Positions 7,891 to 16,416 of a stretch of DNA of 44,490 nt are shown piece by piece. Within the stretch, counting starts at the first letter, position 1. Every line of letters begins with the position of its first letter. The notes below the pieces were generated by a model that was given only the letters and a program-made list of their open reading frames with translations, did no database searches and had not been told where the DNA came from. The stretch is from positions 1 through 44,490 of the forward strand of contig CALVTQ010000137.1 in NCBI GenBank assembly GCA_944362695.1. The letters are read 5' to 3'. Both the position numbers and the translations under genes were made by a program. This DNA comes from an uncultured Clostridia bacterium. GTDB taxonomy: Bacteria > Bacillota > Clostridia > Christensenellales > Aristaeellaceae.

Positions 7891-7962
7891 CGAATTTAAC
7901 ATACGCGAAATTCTCGTAAAGTGTTCCATACAATAGAAAAACCGATGAAAGGGTGTTTTCAT

Positions 7963-8907
7963 ATGCTGTACATTGGCGTGGATTTGGGCGGCACCGGCAT
8001 CAAGGCGGGCGTCGTCAGCGAGCAGGGTCATATCCTCTCGAAGGGCTCGACGCCCACGATGATCGAGCGTCCGTATCAGGACATCATCGCCGACATCGCG
8101 GAGCTTTGCAAGAAGGTGACCGCCGACGCGGGCGCGCAGATGGAGGACATCGCGTGCATCGGCGTGGGCGTGCCGGGCATTTGCGACCCCAAGACGGGCG
8201 TCATCCCGTTCTGCACGAACCTGGGTTGGCATGAGGTGCCGTTCGTGCTGGAGATGCAGAAGCACATCAACCTCCCGGTTTACGTGGACAACGACGCGAC
8301 GGTCGCGGGCTATGCCGAGTCCATCGCGGGCGTGAGCGCCGGCACGAGCTCCTCCGTGTTCATCACGCTGGGCACGGGCGTCGGCGGCGGCATCATCATC
8401 AACGGCAAGCCCTTCTCCGGCGCGCACGGCTGCGGCAGCGAGATCGGCCACATGATCCTCAAGATGGACGGCGAGATGTGCTCCTGCGGAAACGAGGGCT
8501 GCTTTGAGCGCTATGCCTCTGCGACGGCCATCATCCGCGAGGCCAGGCGTGCGGCGCAGGATATCCCGACCTGCGCGATCATGACGGCCTGCGGCGGCGA
8601 CCTGGATAAGATCAACGCCAAGATCGTCATCCACTGCGCGAAGGCTGGCGACAGGACGGCGCAGGCGGTGTTCTCCGACTACGTCAAGGGTCTGGCGCAC
8701 GGCATCGTCTCGATCATCAACTGCCTGGACCCGGAGGTCATCGTGCTGGGCGGCGGCGTGAGCATGGCGGGCGAGTTCCTGCTGGACGCCGTGCGCGAGG
8801 CGGTCGAGCCGCTGATCTTCTACAAGACCATGCCGCATGCGCGCATCGAGCTGGCGCGTCTGGGCGCGGACGCGGGCATCATCGGCGCGGCGCTGCTGGG
8901 CAAGTGA
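7963..8907 (+). CDS. glcK: ROK-family glucokinase
   Basis: 314-residue cytoplasmic sugar kinase of the ROK family. The phosphate-binding loop is DLGGTGIKAG near residues 6-15, the second phosphate motif is LGTGVGGGIIINGK, and the zinc site is CSCGNEGCFERYAS, the ROK signature that separates it from E. coli Glk. Length fits Firmicutes glucokinase (about 315-325). Start ATG 7963 is chosen because MLYIGVDLGG matches the family N-terminus; GAAAGG lies about 10 nt upstream. It would phosphorylate glucose released inside the cell, for example by the GH3 enzyme of the sugar locus. ROK proteins can also act on N-acetylmannosamine or fructose, but the glucokinase reading is best here, next to hprK. 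Confidence 0.9.
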   Translation: MLYIGVDLGGTGIKAGVVSEQGHILSKGSTPTMIERPYQDIIADIAELCKKVTADAGAQMEDIACIGVGVPGICDPKTGVIPFCTNLGWHEVPFVLEMQKHINLPVYVDNDATVAGYAESIAGVSAGTSSSVFITLGTGVGGGIIINGKPFSGAHGCGSEIGHMILKMDGEMCSCGNEGCFERYASATAIIREARRAAQDIPTCAIMTACGGDLDKINAKIVIHCAKAGDRTAQAVFSDYVKGLAHGIVSIINCLDPEVIVLGGGVSMAGEFLLDAVREAVEPLIFYKTMPHARIELARLGADAGIIGAALLGK

Positions 8908-8926
8908 TATCAAGCGCATACACACG

Positions 8927-8957
8927 GCGGGGCGGCTATACGCTGCCTCGCTTTTTT
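8927..8957 (+). terminator. Rho-independent terminator after glucokinase
   Basis: GCGGGGCGGC (8927-8936), loop TATAC, GCTGCCTCGC (8942-8951), ten pairs with two G-U, then TTTTTT. Confidence 0.9.
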
Positions 8958-8974
8958 GCGCGCAATCGCGCGGT

Positions 8975-9002
8975 TTGCTTGCAAGATGGCGCGCGGTATG
9001 AT
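8975..9002 (+). promoter_or_regulatory. Candidate promoter of the Sel1-repeat pair
   Basis: TTGCTT (8975-8980), 16 nt, TATGAT (8997-9002), 67 nt before the start at 9070. Confidence 0.5.
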
Positions 9003-9069
9003 ATGCTGTATCCATGATGAAATATACACATGTTGGCGATGCACAATGCGAAAAGGGCGGTGAACACAC

Positions 9070-11118
9070 ATGAAAAGATGGGCGATGCTGGTCGCGGCGG
9101 TGCTCTGCGCGCTGGCGCTGGCTGCGTGCGGCTGCGCGGAGGACGAGGCGTGGCTGGCGCAATTGCAGGCGCAGCTCGCGGACATGCAGAGCGAATTTGA
9201 GATGTACACCGCCGCGGCGGAGGGCGGCAACCCGATTGCGATGGTTCACCTCGGCGAGTGCTATGAATACGGCATCGGCACACAGGCCGACTACGCGCTC
9301 GCGGCGAAGTGGTACGAGGCCGCCGCCGCGCAGGGCAATGCCGACGGCATGGTGAATCTGGGCTATCTCTGCGAGGCGGGCCTGGGCGTCGAGCAGGACG
9401 CGGAGCGCGCGATCGCGTGCTACACGATGGCGGCGGAGCGCGGCAATGCCCCGGCGATGACGGCGCTTGGCTACTGCTATATGAACGGCGTGGGCGTGGA
9501 GGCCGACGAGAAAAGGGCCATTGAGCTCTTCGAGGCGGGCGCGGACGGCGGCGATGTGCTGGGCGTCTGCGCGCTGGGCATCTGCTATATGAGCGGCATC
9601 GGCGTCGAAGCGGATTCGCAGAAAGCGTTCGAGCTCTTTGAGCAGGCGGCGGACGGCGGCAGCGCGGCGGGCATGTATATGCTCGGCCTGTGCTATGACT
9701 TCGGCGATGGCGTGGAGCAGGACAAGGAGCAGGCCCTCGCGTGCTACATGAGCGCGGCGAAACTGGGCGACGCGGACGCCATGAACATGCTCGGCCTGTG
9801 CTATGAATTCGGCGATGGCGTGGAGCAGGACGCGCAGGAGGCCATGTCGTGGTACATGGCGGCGGCGATGGCCGGCCATTCCGATGCGATGAACAGCGCC
9901 GGCAGGTGCTATCTGAGCGGCACGGGCGTCGATGCGGACGCGAAGGAGGCCGTCTTCTGGTTCGAGCAGGCGGCGCAGATGGGCAACGCCGATGCGATAT
10001 TCAATCTGGGCTGGTGCTACGACACGGGCGAGGGCGTGGAGTGCGACAAAGAACAGGCCGTCGAGTGGTACACGCAGGCGGCAGAGCTGGGTCAGCCGGA
10101 CGCGATGTACTACCTCGGCCTGTGCCATGACTTCGGCGACGGCGTGGAGGAGGACGACGCGCAGGCCGTGTATTGGTACACGAAAGCGGCGGAGCTGGGT
10201 CAGCCGGACGCGATGTACTACCTCGGCCTGAGCTATGACTTCGGCGACGGCGTGGAGGAGGACGACGAGCAGGCCGTCCATTGGTACGCACAGGCGGCGG
10301 AGCTCGGCGTGGTCGATGCGATGTTCAACCTCGGCGTGTGCTATAACTTCGGCGAAGGCGTGGAGGAGGACGGCGAGCAGGCGGTCTATTGGTACACACA
10401 GGCGGCGGAGCAGGGCTTGCCGGACGCGATGTACAACCTCGGCTCGTGCTATAAAGCGGGCGCGGGCGTGGACAAGGACGAGGCGCAGGCATTCGCGTGG
10501 TACATGAAGGCTGCGGAGCAGGGCGATGAGATGGCGATGGCGGCCGTGGCGGACTGCTACGAGTACGGCATCGGCGTTAAAAAGGACGCAGCCGAGGCGG
10601 AGCGCTGGTTCTTAAAGGCGGACGCGGCCATGAAACTCGAGGGCTCGCAGACGATGAGCTTTGCGGAGCACGGCTTCTCGATCGACATGCCGGAGGGCTG
10701 GTCAGCCGGGCCCGTGCCGGACGAGATGGCAGAGACGGGCGTTTTCTTCCTGATGATAAGCCCGGCGGGCGACTTGGGCATCGCCATCGCCCGCATGGAG
10801 GACATGGACATCTACGACATCCACGAATTTGAGCAGGACGAGGAAGCGATCGCGCGCGGCGGACAGATCGTGCGCCTCGGCGAAGCGGACGCGCTGCGCT
10901 ATGGGCTTGAAGGCGCGCAGGTGGGCATCGTGGCTTACGGCGACGGCGATTTGCTGACGTTTATCACGATGTACGGCGACGGCGGCGAGGGCGATGCGCA
11001 GGTGCTGGACGGCGTGCTGAAGACGCTGACGTGGACGGAGAATGAGGTGGACGAGGGCACGGCGCTCGATGTGCTGACCCAGGGCATCAGGCTGCTCGAC
11101 GGGCTGCTCAATCCGTGA
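9070..11118 (+). CDS. Exported Sel1-repeat lipoprotein (13 repeats)
   Basis: 682-residue surface protein. The signal sequence ends in LAAC (residues 17-20), a good lipobox. From about residue 58 there are 13 Sel1-like repeats of exactly 36 residues, pattern LGxCYxxGxGVExDxxxAxxWYxxAAxxGxxDAM, giving an alpha-solenoid used for protein contacts. Repeats 9 and 10 are nearly identical at DNA level, a recent 108-bp duplication. After the repeats, about residues 526-682 form a separate domain starting SFAEHGFSIDMPEGW, resembling PsbP/Mog1-like ligand domains only in general style. No enzyme motif is seen. The ribosome site GGGCGGTG is modest. A second Sel1 gene follows after 12 bp, so they are likely an operon. 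The function is unknown; Sel1 proteins often scaffold cell-envelope or stress complexes. Confidence 0.9.
   Translation: MKRWAMLVAAVLCALALAACGCAEDEAWLAQLQAQLADMQSEFEMYTAAAEGGNPIAMVHLGECYEYGIGTQADYALAAKWYEAAAAQGNADGMVNLGYLCEAGLGVEQDAERAIACYTMAAERGNAPAMTALGYCYMNGVGVEADEKRAIELFEAGADGGDVLGVCALGICYMSGIGVEADSQKAFELFEQAADGGSAAGMYMLGLCYDFGDGVEQDKEQALACYMSAAKLGDADAMNMLGLCYEFGDGVEQDAQEAMSWYMAAAMAGHSDAMNSAGRCYLSGTGVDADAKEAVFWFEQAAQMGNADAIFNLGWCYDTGEGVECDKEQAVEWYTQAAELGQPDAMYYLGLCHDFGDGVEEDDAQAVYWYTKAAELGQPDAMYYLGLSYDFGDGVEEDDEQAVHWYAQAAELGVVDAMFNLGVCYNFGEGVEEDGEQAVYWYTQAAEQGLPDAMYNLGSCYKAGAGVDKDEAQAFAWYMKAAEQGDEMAMAAVADCYEYGIGVKKDAAEAERWFLKADAAMKLEGSQTMSFAEHGFSIDMPEGWSAGPVPDEMAETGVFFLMISPAGDLGIAIARMEDMDIYDIHEFEQDEEAIARGGQIVRLGEADALRYGLEGAQVGIVAYGDGDLLTFITMYGDGGEGDAQVLDGVLKTLTWTENEVDEGTALDVLTQGIRLLDGLLNP
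10082..10270 (+). repeat. Near-identical 108-bp tandem units inside the Sel1 gene
   Basis: The stretch from 10082 is repeated with very few differences starting at 10190 (GAGCTGGGTCAGCCGGACGC and following), matching two 36-residue Sel1 units. This is a recent unit duplication and a potential site of copy-number change. Confidence 0.85.
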
Positions 11119-11130
11119 TGAGGTGATACG

Positions 11131-12588
11131 ATGAAACGAATGGGAAAACGGCTCGCGGCGCTGGCGGTCTGCGCGGCGCTGGCGATGGGCGCGCCGGGCG
11201 CGGCGTTGGCCATAGGCGAGGAACAGGCGGAATTCAACATGTACACCGAGGCGGCGGAGCGCGGCAACCCGCTGGCGATGGCGCGTCTGGCCGAGTGCTA
11301 CGAACGCGGCATCGGCACGACGATCGACGAGGAGCAGGCGGCGCTGTGGTACGCGCGCGCGGCGGAGCAGGGCAGCATCGACGGCATGCTCGGCCTCGCG
11401 TTCTGCTATGAATACGGCATCGGCGTGGAGCAGAACGGCGATCAGGCGTTCTTCTGGTATGGTCAGGCGGCGGATCGCGGCTCGATGCGCGCGCTGGCGA
11501 ACGTGGCGTATTGCTACGCCTACGGCCTCGGCGTGGAGCCCGACATGGAGCGGGCGCTGGACATCTTCACGCAAGCCGCGGATGAAGGCGAGCCGCTGGC
11601 GATGTTCGCGCTGGGCATGATGTATGACATGGGCTTCGGTGTGGAGCGGAACGCGCAGACGGCGGTCACATGGTTTGAGCGCGCGGCGGACGCGGGCTTC
11701 GCGCAGGCGATGTATCTGCTCGGCACGCATTACGCTTCGGGCGACGGCGTCGAGAAGAACATGGAGACGGCGGTCAAGTGGTTCAAAAACGCGGCGCTCT
11801 ACGGCCTTCCCGACGCGATGTACGCTTATGCCGTGTGTCTTGACAACGGCGACGGCGTGGAGAAGGACGAGGCGCAGGCGGCTGTCTGGTACGAGCAGGC
11901 GGCGAACATGGGCCACGCCCCGGCGATGTACAACCTCGGCGTCAATTATCATTACGGCATCGGCGTGCCGGAGGATCGCGAGCAGGCCGTGGCGTGGTAT
12001 CAAAGCGCGGCGTATATGGGCTATGCGGACGCGATCAACGCGCTGGGGCTGTGCCTGCTCCATGGCGACGGCGTGGAGAAGGACGAGGCCGAGGCCGCCA
12101 AGTGGTTCGGCTACGCGGCGGAGCTGGGCGATGCGCAGGGCATGTTCTATTACGGCGTGGCTCTCTTTGAGGGGACGGGCGTGGAGCAGGACAAGGCCGC
12201 TGCGGCAAACTGGTTTGCGCAGGCCGCGCAGCTGGGCGATGTGGCGTCGATATTCAACCTCGCGGTGTGCTATGACTTCGGCGATGGGGTCATGCTCAAT
12301 CGCGAGCTGGCGCAAAGGCTGTATCTGCTCGCGGCGCAGCTGGGCGATACGACCGCCATGGAGCGGCTGGCCTTCTGCTATGAAGAGGGCGACGGCGTGG
12401 AGGCGGACGAGGCGCAGGCGGCGCTCTGGCGCGAGCGTGCGGGCAGCGGATGGAGCGATCCGGGCGCGGCGGACTTCAGTGTGCTGGAGGAGGCCGAGCC
12501 CGCATGGTCTTCGGATGATTCGAGCGCGCTTGACAAGCTGTTCGGCGCGCTGGGCATCAGCGATCTGCTGACGGGCGGCGAGCAGTAA
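11131..12588 (+). CDS. Secreted Sel1-repeat protein (11 repeats)
   Basis: 485-residue paralogue of the preceding gene. A classical signal peptide (basic MKRMGKR, hydrophobic core, GAALA before IGEE) predicts release or cleavage by signal peptidase I rather than lipid anchoring. Eleven 36-residue Sel1 repeats run from about residue 50 to 445, then a ~40-residue acidic tail without the C-terminal domain seen in the neighbour. The repeats are more diverged from one another than those of the first gene. It starts 12 bp after the first gene, with GAGGTG about 6 nt before ATG 11131. The shared sequence EFxMYTxAAExGNP just before repeat 1 in both proteins shows descent from a duplicated gene. Partner and function are not known. 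Confidence 0.9.
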   Translation: MKRMGKRLAALAVCAALAMGAPGAALAIGEEQAEFNMYTEAAERGNPLAMARLAECYERGIGTTIDEEQAALWYARAAEQGSIDGMLGLAFCYEYGIGVEQNGDQAFFWYGQAADRGSMRALANVAYCYAYGLGVEPDMERALDIFTQAADEGEPLAMFALGMMYDMGFGVERNAQTAVTWFERAADAGFAQAMYLLGTHYASGDGVEKNMETAVKWFKNAALYGLPDAMYAYAVCLDNGDGVEKDEAQAAVWYEQAANMGHAPAMYNLGVNYHYGIGVPEDREQAVAWYQSAAYMGYADAINALGLCLLHGDGVEKDEAEAAKWFGYAAELGDAQGMFYYGVALFEGTGVEQDKAAAANWFAQAAQLGDVASIFNLAVCYDFGDGVMLNRELAQRLYLLAAQLGDTTAMERLAFCYEEGDGVEADEAQAALWRERAGSGWSDPGAADFSVLEEAEPAWSSDDSSALDKLFGALGISDLLTGGEQ

Positions 12589-12594
12589 CGTACA

Positions 12595-12652
12595 CAAAAA
12601 AACACCGGTTTCCCCAAAGCGTGCGGCGACGCCGGGGAAGCCGGTGATTTTT
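12595..12652. terminator. Bidirectional terminator between convergent genes
   Basis: CACCGGTTTCCCC (12603-12615) pairs with GGGGAAGCCGGTG (12634-12646). It is followed by ATTTTT on plus and, read from minus, by seven T. It serves the Sel1 operon and the ABC exporter operon, which converge here. Confidence 0.88.
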
Positions 12653-12664
12653 ATGCGGATTTTG

Positions 12665-14428
12665 TTACTGCGCGAACTGACTCTCGTAGAGCGTCTTGTA
12701 GAAGCCGCCCTGTTTGAGCAGCGATTCGTGGTTGCCCTGCTCGATGACGTGGCCGTCGCGCATGACGAGGATGATGTCGGCGGACTGGATCGTCGAGAGC
12801 CTGTGGGCGACGATGAAGCTCGTGCGGCCCTTCATCATCTCGGCGAACGCCGACTGGACGCGCTGCTCTGTGCGCGTGTCGATGGAGGACGTCGCCTCGT
12901 CGAGAATCAGCATCGGCGGCAGGCAGAGCATGACGCGCGCGATGCACAGAAGCTGCTTCTGGCCCTGCGAGAGCGAGCCGCCCGATTCGCCGATGACCGT
13001 GTTGTAACCGTCGGGCAGGCGCTTGATGAAGCTGTGCGCGTGCGCGGCCTTCGCAGCGGCGACGATCTCCTCGTCCGTGGCGTCGGGCCTGCCCATGGCG
13101 ATGTTCTCGCGGATCGTTCCGGCGGCGAGCCACGTGTCCTGAAGCACCATGCCGATCTGCGCGCGCAGGCCGGAGCGGGTGATCCTGCGCGTCTCGATGC
13201 CGTCCACGGCGATTGTGCCGGAATCCACGTCGTAAAAGCGCATCAGCAGGTTAATCATCGTCGTCTTGCCGCAGCCGGTCGGGCCGACGATGGCCACGCG
13301 CTGGCCGGGATTGACGTGCAGCGAGAAATTCTCGATCAGCCTGCGGTCGGGCGTGTAGGAGAAGCAGACGTTGTCGATATCGACCTTGCCGTCAAGGTGC
13401 TTGGGCGTAACGGCGTCGGGCGCGTCGGGCGTCTGGGCGGGCTGGTCGATCAGGTCGAATATGCGGCCCGCGCAGGCGATGGCGTTTTGCAGCTCGGTCA
13501 CCACGCCGGAAATCTCGTTGAACGGCTTGGTGTACTGGTTGGCGTAGGACAGGAAGCTCGACAGGCCGCCGACGGTCAGGCTGCCGTTCACCGCGGCGAG
13601 CGCGCCGGTGAGGCCGACACCCGCGTAGACCAGCGAGTTCACAAAGCGCGTGCACGGGTTGGTCAGCGACGAGAAGAACACCGCGCGCAGCGAGCAGTTG
13701 CGCAGGCGGCCGTTGACCTCGTCAAACGCATCGAGCGTCTCGTCCTCGTGCGCGAAGGCCTGCACGAGCTTCTGCTCGCCGATGGCCTCGTCGATCAGCG
13801 CGGTCTGCTCGCCGCGCGTCTTGCTCTGCAGCTTGAACATCGAGTACGTGCGCGTGGCGATGAAGTTGGCGACGAGCAGCGAGACCGGCGTGATCAGCAC
13901 GACGACCAGCGTGATCGCCGGGCTGAGCGTCAGCATGAACACGAGCGTGCCGAGGATCGTCATGATGCCGGAAAAGAGCTGCGTGAAGCCCAGCAGCAGG
14001 CCGTCGGCGAACGTGTCGACGTCGGAGATCATGCGGCTGACGGTGTCGCCGGTCGGGTGCGCGTCGAGGTAGGACAGCGGCAGGCGCTGGATGTGCTCGA
14101 AGGCGTCGCGGCGGATGTCGCGCACGGTGTCATACGTCACGCGGTTGTTGAGCACGCCCTGCCACCACTGGGCCGCGGCGGTCAGCAGCACGCAGATCAT
14201 GATCTTGGTGAGGATCGCGCCGAGCGTCTCAAAATCGACGAGGCCCTTGTCCACGATGCAGTTCACCGCGTCGCCCACGAGGATCGGCACGTAGAGCGTC
14301 AGCGCGACGGACACGAGCGAGAGCAGCAGCGAGAGCATGAGCGCGCTGGCATGCGGGCGGATGTATCGCATCACGCGGCGCATGACGGCGGCCTGTGCCG
14401 CGGCGTTCTGCACGTTTTGCTTAGCCAT
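12665..14428 (-). CDS. ABC exporter half-transporter, catalytic subunit
   Basis: 587-residue type IV (B-family) ABC exporter: a six-helix membrane domain (about residues 20-330) followed by an ATPase domain. Walker A is GPTGCGKTT (Lys388), the signature loop is LSQGQ, and Walker B is LILDEATSS with the catalytic Glu, so this subunit has the competent site residues. It overlaps the upstream half-transporter by 8 bp (ATGGCTAA), so the two are translationally coupled and probably form a heterodimer like BmrCD or TM287/288. Substrate cannot be told from sequence; drugs, lipids or peptides are all possible. Length is normal. Transcription ends at the bidirectional hairpin at 12595-12652. Confidence 0.93.
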   Translation of the reverse strand: MAKQNVQNAAAQAAVMRRVMRYIRPHASALMLSLLLSLVSVALTLYVPILVGDAVNCIVDKGLVDFETLGAILTKIMICVLLTAAAQWWQGVLNNRVTYDTVRDIRRDAFEHIQRLPLSYLDAHPTGDTVSRMISDVDTFADGLLLGFTQLFSGIMTILGTLVFMLTLSPAITLVVVLITPVSLLVANFIATRTYSMFKLQSKTRGEQTALIDEAIGEQKLVQAFAHEDETLDAFDEVNGRLRNCSLRAVFFSSLTNPCTRFVNSLVYAGVGLTGALAAVNGSLTVGGLSSFLSYANQYTKPFNEISGVVTELQNAIACAGRIFDLIDQPAQTPDAPDAVTPKHLDGKVDIDNVCFSYTPDRRLIENFSLHVNPGQRVAIVGPTGCGKTTMINLLMRFYDVDSGTIAVDGIETRRITRSGLRAQIGMVLQDTWLAAGTIRENIAMGRPDATDEEIVAAAKAAHAHSFIKRLPDGYNTVIGESGGSLSQGQKQLLCIARVMLCLPPMLILDEATSSIDTRTEQRVQSAFAEMMKGRTSFIVAHRLSTIQSADIILVMRDGHVIEQGNHESLLKQGGFYKTLYESQFAQ

Positions 14429-16157
14429 TCGCGCTCACCTCCTCCTTCTTGAACTGGGAGAAGTAGATCTCCTGATAGACCGGGCAGGTCTTGAGCAGCT
14501 CGTCGTGCGTGCCCATGCCGACAGCCTTGCCGTCGTCGAGCACGATGATGCGGTCGGCGAAGCGGATGGACGCGGCGCGCTGGCTGACGATGAACGTCGT
14601 CGGCGGGTTTTCCATATTGCGGATGGCGCGGCGCAGGTTGGCGTCCGTGGCGTAGTCGAGCGCGGAGGCCGAGTCGTCCAGGATCAGGATCTCGGGCTTG
14701 CGAACCAGCGCGCGGGCGATGGTCAGGCGCTGGCGCTGGCCGCCGGAGAAGTTGCGTCCGCCCTGCTCGACCGGCTCGTCGAGGCCCTTCTCCTTGCTGG
14801 CGACGACGTCCCCGGCCTGCGCGACGGCGATGGCCTCGTCGATGTCGGCCTGCGTGGCGTTTGCGTTGCCCCAGAGCAGGTTGCTGCGGATCGTGCCCTT
14901 GAAGAGCACGGCCTTCTGCGGCACGACGGCGATGCGATTGCGCAGCTCGTCCTTGCGCATCCTGGTCACGTCCACGCCGTCGACGGTGACGGTGCCGTGC
15001 GTGGCGTCGTAGAAGCGGGGAATGAGGTTGACCAGCGTCGATTTGCCGGAGCCCGTGCCGCCGATGATGCCGATGGTCTCGCCGGGTTTGGCCGTGAAGC
15101 TGATGTCCTCGATGGCCTCCGCGCCCGCACCCTTGTAGGTCAGCGCCACGTGGTCAAAGACGACCTCGCCGCGCGGCGCATCGTCTGCCGGGACGAGCGT
15201 GCCGTCCTGCTGGCTGGACTTTACGTCGAGCACGCGGGCGACGCGGCTCGCACAGGCGGCGGCCTTGGTCAGCAGGATGATGAGATTCGCCATCTTGACC
15301 AGCTCCACGAGGATCTGGCTCATGTAGTTGTACAGCGCGACGACCTCGCCCTGCGTGAGCGCGCCGGCGCCCACCTTGAGCGCGCCGCCGCGGATGAGCA
15401 GGATGACGGCGATGTTGATGACGACGTATGTCACCGGGTTCATCGCGGCGCTGACGCGGCCCACGGCGAGTTGGAAGCGCGTGAGCAGGCCGTTGCGCTT
15501 GGCGAACTTGCCGGTCTCCGCGTCCTCCATGCCGAACGCGCGGATGACGCGCACGCCGGTGAGGTTCTCGCGCGTGGAGGCCGTCACGGAGTCGAGCTGG
15601 TTCTGCACGCGCTTGTACATCGGGATCGACGCGAGCATGATGGAAAACACGATCACGCACAGCACGGCGATGACGCCCGCGAAGATCAGCGCGATGTCAA
15701 AGTCGATCGTGAAGGCCATGACCATCGCGCCGAACACGACGAACGGCGAGCGCAGAAGCAGCCGCAGCGTCATGTTGACGCCGGACTGCACCTGATTGAC
15801 ATCGCTGGTCATGCGCGTGATGAGCGTGGATGTGCCCAGCTCGTCGATCTCGGTGTAGGAGAGCGACTGGATGTGCTTCATCAGCGCGTGGCGCAGGCGC
15901 GCGGAGAAGCCGATGGCCGCCTTCGCCGCGAAATACTGCGCCGTCACCGCGCTGACAAGACCCACGAGGCCCAGCGCCGCCATGATGAGCACCATGCGCA
16001 CGATGTAGCCCGTGTCGCCGCTGCGGATGCCGCCGTCGATGATGCGCGCCACGATCAGCGGAATCACCAGCTCAAAGGACGCCTCCAGCAGCTTGAACAG
16101 CGGGCCGAGCACGCACTCGCGCTCGAAGCCCTTCAAGTAAACCAACAGCTTTTTCAA
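14421..16157 (-). CDS. ABC exporter half-transporter, degenerate-site subunit
   Basis: 578-residue partner of the downstream exporter subunit, with a six-helix membrane domain and an ATPase domain. Walker A is GGTGSGKST (Lys372) and the signature FSGGQ is intact, but Walker B reads LILDDSASALD: the catalytic Glu is replaced by Asp, the known mark of the degenerate site in heterodimeric exporters. The start is taken as TTG at 16157 because GAAGGTG lies about 9 nt upstream and MKKLLVYLKG resembles the family N-terminus; an in-frame ATG at 16205 lies too close to the promoter and lacks a ribosome site. It is first in a two-gene operon. Confidence 0.9.
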   Translation of the reverse strand: MKKLLVYLKGFERECVLGPLFKLLEASFELVIPLIVARIIDGGIRSGDTGYIVRMVLIMAALGLVGLVSAVTAQYFAAKAAIGFSARLRHALMKHIQSLSYTEIDELGTSTLITRMTSDVNQVQSGVNMTLRLLLRSPFVVFGAMVMAFTIDFDIALIFAGVIAVLCVIVFSIMLASIPMYKRVQNQLDSVTASTRENLTGVRVIRAFGMEDAETGKFAKRNGLLTRFQLAVGRVSAAMNPVTYVVINIAVILLIRGGALKVGAGALTQGEVVALYNYMSQILVELVKMANLIILLTKAAACASRVARVLDVKSSQQDGTLVPADDAPRGEVVFDHVALTYKGAGAEAIEDISFTAKPGETIGIIGGTGSGKSTLVNLIPRFYDATHGTVTVDGVDVTRMRKDELRNRIAVVPQKAVLFKGTIRSNLLWGNANATQADIDEAIAVAQAGDVVASKEKGLDEPVEQGGRNFSGGQRQRLTIARALVRKPEILILDDSASALDYATDANLRRAIRNMENPPTTFIVSQRAASIRFADRIIVLDDGKAVGMGTHDELLKTCPVYQEIYFSQFKKEEVSANG

Positions 16158-16236
16158 GAAACAAACACCTTCTCTGCGAAATAAAAACGCTGTCCATGCC
16201 TGCATTTTCTGCCTGCAATTCGTGATGATGACCTAT

Positions 16237-16265
16237 ATTATATACGCATTGGGCGGATTTTGCAA
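16237..16265 (-). promoter_or_regulatory. Promoter of the ABC exporter operon
   Basis: Minus strand TTGCAA (16260-16265), 17 nt, TATAAT (16237-16242). The -10 is perfect and spacing ideal. Transcript start would be near 16230, leaving a ~70-nt leader. Confidence 0.75.
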
Positions 16266-16365
16266 CGGATGGCGGGCAGGAAAACGAGGCCGCGCGCGGC
16301 TTTGGCGAGCCTGACGCGCCTTTGCGCACAAAAACGCGGAAAACTGCACAGCAAACGCGCCGTAT

Positions 16366-16403
16366 AAAAGGAAAGCGCCGCCTGACGTCATGCCGGGCGG
16401 CGC
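16366..16403 (-). terminator. Terminator of the GH29-GH42-kinase-SBP operon
   Basis: On minus, GCGCCGCC (16403-16396) pairs with GGCGGCGC (16382-16375), then TTTCCTTTT. It lies just past the stop codon at 16417. Confidence 0.8.
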
Positions 16404-16416
16404 GGTTTTGCGCGCG

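Noticed and set aside
7891..7962. GAATTT/AAATTC hairpin between hprK and glucokinase as a terminator
   Set aside because: Only six A/T-rich pairs, a ten-base loop and no T run; too weak to call.
10001..10270. Regular 108-bp periodicity that could suggest a CRISPR array
   Set aside because: The period equals 36 codons and encodes Sel1 repeats in frame; there are no short repeats with unique spacers and no cas genes.
6952..10281. A very long minus-strand open frame (over 1100 codons) opposite hprK, glucokinase and the Sel1 gene
   Set aside because: It is antisense to three strongly supported genes and has biased, repetitive composition. In GC-rich coding DNA the opposite strand often stays open.
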